Under the pieces are notes generated by a model. That model worked only from the letters and a program-made list of their open reading frames with translations. It ran no database searches and was not told the origin of the DNA. A stretch of 51,004 nt of DNA from JBCDCB01 sp039182735 (lineage in GTDB: Bacteria > Planctomycetota > Phycisphaerae > Phycisphaerales > UBA1924), in contig JBCDCB010000021.1 of assembly GCA_039182735.1 (NCBI GenBank), positions 1 to 51,004 of the forward strand. Reading direction: 5' to 3'. Positions 43,014 to 50,332 of the stretch are shown here, piece by piece. The translations under genes and the position numbers were made by a program. Position 1 is the first letter of the stretch. Each line of letters opens with the position of its first letter.

Positions 43014-43024
43014 CGGGGTATGGT
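43014..43024 (+). promoter_or_regulatory. CGGGGTAY-type promoter element
   Basis: CGGGGTATGGT contains the -10-like TATGGT, with the same CGGGGTA core as the sites at 19298 and 47554. It lies 122 nt before the ATG at 43147. Confidence 0.4.
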
Positions 43025-43093
43025 CCGGGTGGGAGTGTGCCGAGGCCCTTTGGGCCCTGCGGGGCTGCCTTTGGCCCGAATCCGGATCGTGGC

Positions 43094-43110
43094 GCGTCCT
43101 CCGAGGACGC
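43094..43110 (+). promoter_or_regulatory. Inverted repeat in the leader of the secreted protein gene
   Basis: GCGTCCTC-C-GAGGACGC is a perfect 8-bp inverted repeat, 36 nt before the ATG. As RNA it can form a 6-bp stem with a 5-nt loop; as DNA it could be a dimer-binding site. Confidence 0.4.
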
Positions 43111-43146
43111 ATCGGCACCGGTCATCGAACGCTGCGGAGACATTGA

Positions 43147-45006
43147 ATGAGAGACGTTTCGAAAGCGGGTGCCGGAATTCTCGGCGCAACAGCATGCGTG
43201 TTCGCCGCCAGCACCGCGCTCGGCGCGGTGCAGGACACGGTGAACTTCACCGACGCCGAGAGCACGAACCGTGTCGGGCTGTCCTTCAACGAGCGCATCG
43301 AAGTGCAGGTCACCGGCGGCTACGAGCTCGACGGGATCGACTTCAGCGGCACGCTCCGTGCCCTGCAGTCGGGCACCCGTGGCACGCACGCCGACGCGAT
43401 GATCACCTCGCCCCAGGGCTACGGTGTCATCGTCGATCTGGGCAGCAACGGCACGATGAGCGCCGGGCAGACCGCGAACGCCTCCGGCACCATCAACGAC
43501 TTCAACGGGCTCGATCCCGCCGGCACGTGGATCTTTGAGTTCGCCGAGAGCAGCGTCTCGTTCCCCACCAGTGATCCTGACGCGATCTGGGACACCATCA
43601 CTTTCGAATTCAACGACGGGTTCGTCGATCCCAACGACGGCGACCCCGACGTCACGCTCTGCCAGCTCTACGACCTCCGCCAGTTCGGGCGGACCGGCAG
43701 CGTGCTCGGGCTTTCCATCGCGACCACCTCGTGGAACATCGGGACGAAGGTCCTGCTTTGGGACGATGAGCCCGAGACCTTCCACCCCTTCATTGCGATG
43801 AACCTCTACCGCCTCGATCCCAACGGCCGTTTCATGCAGATCGGCCAGTCCTGGGTCAAGCACGGCTTCTTCGCGCTCAGCAACCAGCAGTGCTTCGACC
43901 CCGCCGTCGGCGGCTGTCAGGGCACCAACGGCACCCGCCTCGGCATCGGCTGCACCGACACCTACTCCTCGGGCCTCAACGCCAGCCAGGGTGGTCTCGG
44001 TCCCCGCTACGACATCAACCCGTGGACCGGCGGTTGGTCCTTCTACGGCTCGGTCTTTGACTCCGTCGAAGGCTCCGCGCCCAGCAACAACGGCATCCGC
44101 CGCCGCCTTCAGGTGGAAGAGAACGACATCAACCCCGCCCTCAACAGCGGCGCCAAGTGGTACTACGAGGGCTACTACGTCTGCCACGACGACGTCGATG
44201 TCTGGAACAGCGCGGCGTGGAAGCCCGTGAGCAGCATCTCCGGCTCGCCCGGCGGCACGTGGAACTTCAACTCGTCCGGCTCCGGCACGCTCCCCACCTG
44301 GGGCTTCGCGGTCGATGCCTGGTTCGAAGCCGGCGCCACCCAGACGGCGGTCGCCGAGATGCAGACCGTCATCGCGCAGGAAGTCCCGGTCGTCGAGTTC
44401 GAGTCGCCGGACGGCCGCTCGCTGCTCTCGGTCAAGGCCTTCGACGAGGGCGCTGGCGACACCCGCTTCGAGTACGTGCTCACCAACATCGATATGGACC
44501 GCCAGGTCGGCTCGATCACGATCCCGCTCGACAACGACGCCGTGATCAGCGACTCGGGCTTCTACAAGGTCTTCCACCACGACGAGCCGCTCAACGCCAA
44601 GGACGGCACGCCCATCAGCAACGCCGACTGGACCTTCACTCGCGGCGACGGCTTCGTCCGCTGGGAAACCACCGACAACCCGCTCCGCTGGGGCACGCAG
44701 CTCAACGTGTGGCTCACGGTTGACCGCACCCCGGTGACCGACGCCCTCGCGACGCTCGGTCACTACAAGTCCGGCCCGGTCTCCACGGTTGACGGCATGA
44801 CGGTCGGCCCCGAGTTCGTCGAGGCCGCCTGCCCCGGCGACGTTGATGGCAACGGCGCGACCAACACCGCCGACATCACCTTCGCCGTCTCCAACCTCGG
44901 CGCGGGCGCGATGGGCGCTACGGGCACCCCCGGCGACGCCGACGGCAACGGTGTCACCACCACCGCCGACATCACCTTCATCGTCTCCAACCTCGGCTGC
45001 GAATAA
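43147..45006 (+). CDS. Secreted protein with GC-ending dockerin-like tail
   Basis: A 619-aa exported protein. The signal peptide (residues 1-27, ending STALGA) is followed by a jelly-roll region like the P-domain of proprotein convertases (LDPAGTWIFEFAESS, about residue 125). A large Cys- and Trp-rich middle part (GIGCTDTYSSGLNASQGGLG) belongs to no family I can name. The C-terminal 57 residues are two EF-hand-like dockerin repeats (GDVDGNGATNTADITF and GDADGNGVTTTADITF) ending LGCE. A hairpin terminator follows (45028-45055). The tail is nearly identical to that of the next gene. I expect export and surface anchoring; the activity is unknown. Confidence 0.82.
   Translation: MRDVSKAGAGILGATACVFAASTALGAVQDTVNFTDAESTNRVGLSFNERIEVQVTGGYELDGIDFSGTLRALQSGTRGTHADAMITSPQGYGVIVDLGSNGTMSAGQTANASGTINDFNGLDPAGTWIFEFAESSVSFPTSDPDAIWDTITFEFNDGFVDPNDGDPDVTLCQLYDLRQFGRTGSVLGLSIATTSWNIGTKVLLWDDEPETFHPFIAMNLYRLDPNGRFMQIGQSWVKHGFFALSNQQCFDPAVGGCQGTNGTRLGIGCTDTYSSGLNASQGGLGPRYDINPWTGGWSFYGSVFDSVEGSAPSNNGIRRRLQVEENDINPALNSGAKWYYEGYYVCHDDVDVWNSAAWKPVSSISGSPGGTWNFNSSGSGTLPTWGFAVDAWFEAGATQTAVAEMQTVIAQEVPVVEFESPDGRSLLSVKAFDEGAGDTRFEYVLTNIDMDRQVGSITIPLDNDAVISDSGFYKVFHHDEPLNAKDGTPISNADWTFTRGDGFVRWETTDNPLRWGTQLNVWLTVDRTPVTDALATLGHYKSGPVSTVDGMTVGPEFVEAACPGDVDGNGATNTADITFAVSNLGAGAMGATGTPGDADGNGVTTTADITFIVSNLGCE
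44830..45000 (+). repeat. 171-bp dockerin-tail DNA repeat, copy 1
   Basis: Codes for the CPGDVDGNG...SNLGC tail. It matches 46476-46646 at all but roughly ten positions, far more alike than the upstream parts of the two genes. Confidence 0.85.
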
Positions 45007-45027
45007 GCCGATACCAACACATGAACC

Positions 45028-45055
45028 CTCCGCGGGCGTGAAAGCGTCCGCGGGG
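45028..45055 (+). terminator. Hairpin terminator after the first dockerin gene
   Basis: CTCCGCGGGCG and CGTCCGCGGGG pair over 11 bp (two G-U) around a 6-nt loop, 22 nt after the stop. TCTTGG follows, only a weak U-run. Confidence 0.6.
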
Positions 45056-45122
45056 TCTTGGCATCGAAGAGAGAGTCGGCCCGACGCAGGGCGGGCACAC
45101 ACGAAGAACGACGGAGGTTGCT

Positions 45123-46658
45123 ATGACCGGTCTTTCGCGCTGGGGCGCTGTGATCCTCGGAACCACCTGCGCCGCATCGGGCGCGTTCGCGCAGTCGATC
45201 ACGACCGAACGGGTCGCGTCCGGGCTCAACCGCCCCGTCCACGCGACGCACGCGCCGGGCGACTTCGACCGTCTGTTCATCGTCGAGAAGCGCGGCGTCA
45301 TCAAGGCGCTCGACCTCAACACCGGCGTCGTCAACTCCACGCTATTCCTCGACATTGATAACCGAGTCGTCAACCTGTCCGGCAACTTCGACGAGCGAGG
45401 GCTCCTCAGCGTCGCCTTCCACCCCGACTTCCAGAACAACGGCTACCTCTACGTCTACTACATCGACACGGTCACCGGCATCGACACCATCATCGATCGC
45501 TACCAGGTGACCAGCGACCCCAACAACGTCGATGAGAGCACCCGGCAGCAGGTGCTCCGCTTCGACCAGCCCCAGACCAACCACAACGGCGGCTGGATGG
45601 ACTTCGGTCCCGACGGCTACCTGTACATCTCTTCGGGAGACGGCGGAGGCGGCGGCGACGACGATTCCGGTCACACCCCGGGCATCGGCAACGGGCAGGA
45701 CAAGAACAACCTCCTCGGCGCGATGCTCCGCATTGACGTGGACGGCGACGACTTCCCCGGCGACGCGTCGGCCAACTACGCCATCCCCGCCAGCAACCCC
45801 TTCGTCAACGCCGCCGGCGCCGACGAGATCTGGGCCTACGGGCTCCGCAACGCCTGGCGCCCATCGTTCGATAGCCTCACGGGCGATCTCTACATCGCCG
45901 ACGTCGGGCAGGGCGCCTTCGAAGAAGTCAACTTCCAGCCCGCCGGTTCCGCCGGTGGCGAAAACTGGGGCTGGCGCTGCTACGAAGGCAACGCCACGTT
46001 CAACACCGTTAACTGCTCGGACGCCTCGGCGTACGACTTCCCTTTCTACACCTACACCCGCGGCGGCAGCCCGTTCCGCTGCTCCATCACCGGCGGCATC
46101 GTCTATCGCGGCTGCGCGATCCCCAGCCTCGACGGGCTCTACTTCTTCGCCGACTACTGCTCTGACCAGATCTGGACCGTCCGCTACGACGGGAGCGGCG
46201 GGTTCACCGAGTTCACCGACCGCACCGCGCAGCTCGATCCCCCCGGCGTCTTCGAAAACATCACCGACATCGTCTCCTTCGCCGAAGACGCGTACGGCGA
46301 GATCTACATCGTCGAGCAGAGCGGCACGACCAGCGGCGAGATCTACAAGATCATCTCCAACGACGGGCCCTTCACCGACTGCGATGAGAACGGTGTCGAA
46401 GACGCGTGCGAGCTCCTCGACGGCACCGCGAGCGACGCCAACATGAACGGCATCATCGACGCCTGCGACGCGTCGTGCCCCGGCGACGTTGACGGCAACG
46501 GCGCGACCAACACCGCCGACATCACCTTTGCCGTCTCCAACCTCGGCGCGGGCGCGATGGGCGCCACGGGCACCCCCGGCGACGCCGACGGCAACGGCGC
46601 GACGACCACCGCCGATATCACCTTCATCGTTTCGAACCTCGGCTGCGACATCAACTGA
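45123..46658 (+). CDS. Secreted PQQ-dependent sugar dehydrogenase-like protein with dockerin-like tail
   Basis: A 511-aa exported protein. The signal peptide (LGTTCAASGAFAQ) is followed by a six-bladed soluble glucose/sorbosone dehydrogenase domain to about residue 420. Evidence: RPVHATHAPGDFDRLFIVEK, ERGLLSVAFHPDFQNNGYLY, NHNGGWMDFGPDGYLYISSG with the catalytic His, EIWAYGLRNAWRPSFD, ENWGWRCYEG. Then come a short acidic EF-hand-like linker (DCDENGVEDACELLD) and the dockerin-like double repeat ending LGCDIN. It probably oxidises aldose sugars or polysaccharide ends outside the cell or at its surface. GGAGG lies 6 nt before ATG 45123. Substrate and PQQ supply are unknown. Confidence 0.9.
   Translation: MTGLSRWGAVILGTTCAASGAFAQSITTERVASGLNRPVHATHAPGDFDRLFIVEKRGVIKALDLNTGVVNSTLFLDIDNRVVNLSGNFDERGLLSVAFHPDFQNNGYLYVYYIDTVTGIDTIIDRYQVTSDPNNVDESTRQQVLRFDQPQTNHNGGWMDFGPDGYLYISSGDGGGGGDDDSGHTPGIGNGQDKNNLLGAMLRIDVDGDDFPGDASANYAIPASNPFVNAAGADEIWAYGLRNAWRPSFDSLTGDLYIADVGQGAFEEVNFQPAGSAGGENWGWRCYEGNATFNTVNCSDASAYDFPFYTYTRGGSPFRCSITGGIVYRGCAIPSLDGLYFFADYCSDQIWTVRYDGSGGFTEFTDRTAQLDPPGVFENITDIVSFAEDAYGEIYIVEQSGTTSGEIYKIISNDGPFTDCDENGVEDACELLDGTASDANMNGIIDACDASCPGDVDGNGATNTADITFAVSNLGAGAMGATGTPGDADGNGATTTADITFIVSNLGCDIN
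46476..46646 (+). repeat. 171-bp dockerin-tail DNA repeat, copy 2
   Basis: Near-identical to 44830-45000. Most differences are synonymous; the clearest coding change is Val-Thr to Ala-Thr in the second repeat. Confidence 0.85.
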
Positions 46659-46851
46659 TCAGCCCCGCGGCGCCTCTCGTTCTGCAGCGGCCGGCTCGGC
46701 GTCATCGTCATCGAAGACGACGCGTGCATCGCGGGTGTGTTGAGCTCTTCAACTCGCCCAAGCGCACCGCGTTGGCGTAGTCGCCGCGCCGCCGACGATC
46801 GTCAGAGCGAGCGACGGACAGCGGTAGGATCGAGAATCAACGAGCGGTGTA

Positions 46852-46867
46852 TCGTGATTTATCACGA
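46852..46867 (+). promoter_or_regulatory. 16-bp perfect palindrome, possible Rrf2 operator
   Basis: TCGTGATTTATCACGA: 7-bp arms TCGTGAT and ATCACGA around TT. It is AT-rich within very GC-rich surroundings and lies about 33 nt before the TACACT box of the regulator gene, a fitting place for autoregulation. Confidence 0.5.
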
Positions 46868-46899
46868 AAGACCTGTCGTCAATTCGGCGGTGGCGGTGG

Positions 46900-46905
46900 T
46901 ACACT
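46900..46905 (+). promoter_or_regulatory. -10-like TACACT of the regulator gene
   Basis: TACACT preceded by GGTGG, similar to other -10-like boxes in the window. No good -35; an activator site upstream (46852-46867) could replace it. Confidence 0.4.
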
Positions 46906-46984
46906 CGCGCCCCGGCTGGTGAGGAACGCGCACCTCGGAAACTTTGACAAGTGCCGGCCCCGCACGCCCGCAAGGGGACTCGGC

Positions 46985-47482
46985 ATGTACGGCAAGCAAA
47001 CCGAAACAGCCATCGCGGCCATCAGCAAACTCGCCGAGGTCTACGACAGCGGGAAGACCCGGCTCTCCGCGTCCGAGATCGCCAAGTCGCGAGGGCTGCA
47101 AGGGCCCTTCGTCGCCAAGATGCTCACCGTGCTTTCGCAAGCCGGGCTCGTCCAAGGCATGCCGGGGCCCGGCGGCGGGTACAGCCTCGCCAAGCCGCCG
47201 TCGCGCATCAAGCTCTACGACGTTTTCACGCTCTTCGAGCGCGAGGACAACGATCCGAACTGCCCTTTCGGAGGCGGGACCTGCGGCATCGGGGAAGCCT
47301 GCGCCGTGCACGACAAACTCGTCGCCGTGCAGGGCGCTGTGAACGACCTGCTCAAACACACGACGTTCGACGAGTTCCGCAAGCTCGCCGTCGAGCGCGG
47401 GGAGACGGTCGGCACAAGCGGGAAGAAGAAGCCCGCGAAGAAGCGGGAGTCATTCCGTGCGGCGGTGCGCGGGGGGCGTTGA
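46985..47482 (+). CDS. Rrf2-family transcriptional regulator
   Basis: A 165-aa winged-helix regulator. The DNA-binding part spans residues 5-75 with RLSASEIAKSRGLQGPFVAKMLTVL as recognition helices and the wing GPGGGYSLAKPP. Three cysteines, Cys93, Cys100 and Cys106 (NCPFGGGTCGIGEACAVH), match the Fe-S ligand region of Rrf2 proteins such as IscR, NsrR and RsrR, though spacings vary. It probably senses redox, iron or nitric oxide. The C-terminal 25 residues are Lys/Arg-rich. ATG 46985; the frame is open upstream to 46847 but without coding character. No isc or suf genes are in the window. Confidence 0.9.
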   Translation: MYGKQTETAIAAISKLAEVYDSGKTRLSASEIAKSRGLQGPFVAKMLTVLSQAGLVQGMPGPGGGYSLAKPPSRIKLYDVFTLFEREDNDPNCPFGGGTCGIGEACAVHDKLVAVQGAVNDLLKHTTFDEFRKLAVERGETVGTSGKKKPAKKRESFRAAVRGGR

Positions 47483-47553
47483 CCCGATCCGCGTGTCTTG
47501 CGGCACCCGATCTTTTCCCTTTTGGCCCGCGTGGGCTTGGCCCCGCCGCGTCT

Positions 47554-47564
47554 CGGGGTATGTT
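47554..47564 (+). promoter_or_regulatory. CGGGGTAY-type promoter element
   Basis: CGGGGTATGTT, -10-like TATGTT, with TTGGCC 16 nt upstream as a possible -35. It lies 57 nt before the ATG at 47622. Confidence 0.45.
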
Positions 47565-47580
47565 GAACGCATTGGGAGGG

Positions 47581-47604
47581 GTTGCCCGTCTTGCGATGGG
47601 CAAC
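47581..47604 (+). promoter_or_regulatory. Stem-loop just before the ribosome-binding site of the FG-GAP gene
   Basis: GTTGCCCGTC and GATGGGCAAC pair over 10 bp (one G-U) with loop TTGC. GGAGG follows at 47612, so folding could affect ribosome access or protect the mRNA 5' end. Confidence 0.5.
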
Positions 47605-47621
47605 GAGGCACGGAGGAAAAG

Positions 47622-50207
47622 ATGATGTCGATGCGCACAGCCGCTCAGTGGGCGATGGCCCCCGCGGCGATCGGGCTCGCTTTGAGCGCCGCCGCGCCCG
47701 CGAGCGCGGGGTTCGGCTCGAGCCAGTGGATCAACGCGCTCGGGGGCTTCTTCCGGGTCGCAGAGAACTGGTCGGACGGCGTCCCGGGCCCGGTCGAGAT
47801 CGCCGAGTTCTCGCTCGACGCGGTGTACGACGTGGAGTTCGCGACCGATCAGCCCGACGCGGTCTTCAACGCGGCGCTCGAAGTCAACACGGGTGATGTG
47901 ACGTGGAACTTCCCGCCCGCGATCGACGTCCCGAGCCGGCGCGGCGGACCGGACGGGTTCCTGTACTCCGTCGAGACGTTCGGCAAGCTCAGCACGCCGG
48001 GAACCTTCGCCGTCGGCGGTGAGTTCGAGTTCACAGACAGCGCGTCCCTCACGATCAACGGCGGCGGCGGCGGCGAGGTCCGTGCCGACACGCTCTTCGT
48101 CGGCGCATTCGGCGCCACCATGTCTACGCTCGCGATCGACGACGGGCTGTTCTTCGCCGCGAATGATCCCTCCGGGTTCTTCAGCACGATCATCGGCAAC
48201 ACCGGCGACGGCGCACTCATTGTCAAAGACGCGTCGTTTCAAACCGGCAGCCTCTTGATCGGGAACGACTTCTTCAGCAAACGCGGGTTCGGCATCCCGG
48301 TGATCGGCGAGGTCGTTCTCGAGAACGGTTTCTCCAACGTCATCGTCGATGGGGCGGTTGATGTTTACCGAGGCACGCTCGAACTCCGCGGCGGTGTCGT
48401 CGAACAGAACAATCTCAGCGGCGAAGACTTCTTCTTCTTGAGCCGCGACGGTGAGATCCGCGGCTTCGGCGTGATCGATTCGCCCGAAGTCTTCGGGCCC
48501 GGCACCGTCTGTGTCACCGACCCCTCCGGACAGACCCCGGGCGGCGTCGATCTCTTCCTCAGCGGCGACTTCTCCCAGGCCGACCTCGGATCCGACGGGC
48601 CGTTTGGAACGCTCAAGGTCGAGGTCGTTGGCGGGCAGTTCGGCGCCGACGCGCGGGCGCTCGATGCCGCCGGCGAACTGAGCCTCGGCGGCACGCTGAT
48701 CGTCAACGCGCTCGACCCCGGGCTCCTCGAAGACTCCACCCAGCTCGAAGGACTCCGCATCGTGTTCGGCGGCTCGTTCTCCGAACAGACCGATCGCGAT
48801 CGCTTCGGCGTCGTCGCGCTGCCCTCGCCCACCGATGGTGTCTCGCTCCGCATCGACTACAACGAGTTCTTCAACGGCGTCTCCGTCTCGCTCCGACGCG
48901 AGCCCCTTACCGCGACGATCGATCCGCTGCCCGGCCCCGCGGCCGTCGTCGGCGGTCGCCCGCTCGCGGGCGACCTCGGGGACCTCGACGGCGACGGTTT
49001 CCCGGAACTCGTCCTCACCATCCCCAACGACACCAACCCCGCGATCCGCAACGGGCAGCTCGTCATTCTGCGCAATCTCGGCAACGACCAGACCGACCCG
49101 ATGAACCCGTTCTGGCTCGGCTTCGACGACGCCAACCCCCAGGTCATCACCGTCGGCAACAGCCCCTCGGCGGTCGAGCTCGGCGAGTACGACGGCAATC
49201 CCGGTTTGGACATTGCGGTCGCCAACAAGTTCGAGAGCACCGTTGAAGTCTTCGCCAACGACGGGCTTGGCGTGTTCCCGTCAACGCCGGACCAATCCAT
49301 CGCGACGCCCGGCGGGCCTTGCGATCTCTTCGCGGCAGACCTCGACGGGGACAGCGATACCGACCTTGCCGTCGCGCTCGGGTTCAGCAGCGAAGTGCTC
49401 TTTCTTGAGAACCTCCTCACCGCGCGCGGCTTCGGGGGCTTCGCCTTCGGCGGTGCCGTCGGGCTCGACGGCGTCAACGCGCTCGGCGGTGACGACCTCG
49501 ACAACGACAAGGACATCGACATCGTCACCGGCGGCGGAACCGCCGGCGAGGCCACCGTGCTCCGCAACGTCGGGAACGCCCGCGCCGGTATCACCGGCAT
49601 CAACTTTGACGTCGAAGACGCCATCGACGTCGGCGGCGAAGCGACCGATGTGGTCATCGTTGATCTCGACGGCGACGGATTCCCCGAACCCGCCATCAGC
49701 ACCGGGCCCGGCAACGCCGTCTCCGTCCTCCCCAACGACAACGGGCAGATCGACGGCGTCGGCCCCGTCCCGCTCAACGTCGGGCCTCGCGCGCTCGCGG
49801 GTGCCGATCTCGACGGCGACGGGGACCCGGACCTGATCGCCACGCCCGCGCCGGAAGTCGGTGGCTCCATCAGCGTGCTCCGAAACGACTCGTCGCCCGT
49901 CGATGGCATCTTCCTGGGCATCGGGCAGACGCTCGGCACCTTGGCAACGCCCGCCGTCCTGCTCACGGGCGACCTCGATCAGGACGGCACCGACGACGTC
50001 GTTTCGATCAGCACGATCTCGGGTGACTTTGGTGCCCGCGGCGGGGGCGGCACCTTCGCGAACATCGAGACGCTGCTGGACATCCCCGCAATCGTCGGGT
50101 CGGACGGGCCCGGGAAACCGGTCGGCACGCGCCCCGGCGCTGTTGCGCCGCTGGGGCCGCTCGGCGGCGGACAGGGCACCGGTCTCGAGAAGGGCATCAA
50201 CAGGTAG
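47622..50207 (+). CDS. Secreted FG-GAP/VCBS repeat propeller protein
   Basis: An 861-aa exported protein. The signal peptide (AAIGLALSAAAPASAG) is followed by a beta-rich region to about 440, with the planctomycete-type NWSDGVPGPVEIAEF start and many G-x-L/V turns suggesting a right-handed beta-helix. From about 450 to 830 come FG-GAP/VCBS repeats with Ca-binding DLDGDGFPELVL, DLDGDSDTDLAVAL, DLDGDGFPEPAIS, DLDGDGDPDLIAT and DLDQDGTDDVV. Unlike the two genes upstream it has no dockerin-like tail and ends in a Gly-rich stretch. GGAGG stands before ATG 47622; ATG 47625 and 47631 are alternatives. Probably surface or extracellular matrix binding; partner unknown. Confidence 0.87.
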   Translation: MMSMRTAAQWAMAPAAIGLALSAAAPASAGFGSSQWINALGGFFRVAENWSDGVPGPVEIAEFSLDAVYDVEFATDQPDAVFNAALEVNTGDVTWNFPPAIDVPSRRGGPDGFLYSVETFGKLSTPGTFAVGGEFEFTDSASLTINGGGGGEVRADTLFVGAFGATMSTLAIDDGLFFAANDPSGFFSTIIGNTGDGALIVKDASFQTGSLLIGNDFFSKRGFGIPVIGEVVLENGFSNVIVDGAVDVYRGTLELRGGVVEQNNLSGEDFFFLSRDGEIRGFGVIDSPEVFGPGTVCVTDPSGQTPGGVDLFLSGDFSQADLGSDGPFGTLKVEVVGGQFGADARALDAAGELSLGGTLIVNALDPGLLEDSTQLEGLRIVFGGSFSEQTDRDRFGVVALPSPTDGVSLRIDYNEFFNGVSVSLRREPLTATIDPLPGPAAVVGGRPLAGDLGDLDGDGFPELVLTIPNDTNPAIRNGQLVILRNLGNDQTDPMNPFWLGFDDANPQVITVGNSPSAVELGEYDGNPGLDIAVANKFESTVEVFANDGLGVFPSTPDQSIATPGGPCDLFAADLDGDSDTDLAVALGFSSEVLFLENLLTARGFGGFAFGGAVGLDGVNALGGDDLDNDKDIDIVTGGGTAGEATVLRNVGNARAGITGINFDVEDAIDVGGEATDVVIVDLDGDGFPEPAISTGPGNAVSVLPNDNGQIDGVGPVPLNVGPRALAGADLDGDGDPDLIATPAPEVGGSISVLRNDSSPVDGIFLGIGQTLGTLATPAVLLTGDLDQDGTDDVVSISTISGDFGARGGGGTFANIETLLDIPAIVGSDGPGKPVGTRPGAVAPLGPLGGGQGTGLEKGINR

Positions 50208-50332
50208 ATCATCGCCGCGCGACTGGATTGAGCGGCACGAACCGGACCGGCACGTGTGGGAGCACACCGGTACCGCAGGACTAACGGAACACGGCACGCC
50301 GGGGGAACGAGCGTGCGACGGGAGGGAATGAC

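Larger units (their letters stand above)
42830..43146 (+). promoter_or_regulatory. Divergent intergenic region with leader hairpins
   Basis: This 317-nt stretch separates the polyferredoxin gene (minus) from the secreted protein gene (plus). It holds the CGGGGTATGGT element at 43014-43024, a hairpin GGCCC-TTT-GGGCC at 43044-43056 and an inverted repeat at 43094-43110. I see no small gene. The leader of the plus-strand gene would be about 115 nt. Confidence 0.4.
46659..46984 (+). promoter_or_regulatory. Leader region of the Rrf2-type regulator gene
   Basis: A 326-nt stretch without a believable gene. It contains small palindromes (GTTGA-N5-TCAAC at 46739-46753), the 16-bp operator candidate at 46852-46867 and a -10-like TACACT at 46900. 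No clear terminator for the preceding gene was seen. Confidence 0.4.

Noticed and set aside
44830..46646. Transposon or integron cassette suggested by the two 171-bp repeats
   Set aside because: The repeats are in-frame coding tails with no inverted ends, recombinase or attachment site nearby.
48857..49966. Minus-strand ORF opposite the FG-GAP gene
   Set aside because: Ser/Pro-rich mirror of the repeated DLDGDG codons; an artefact of the repeats.
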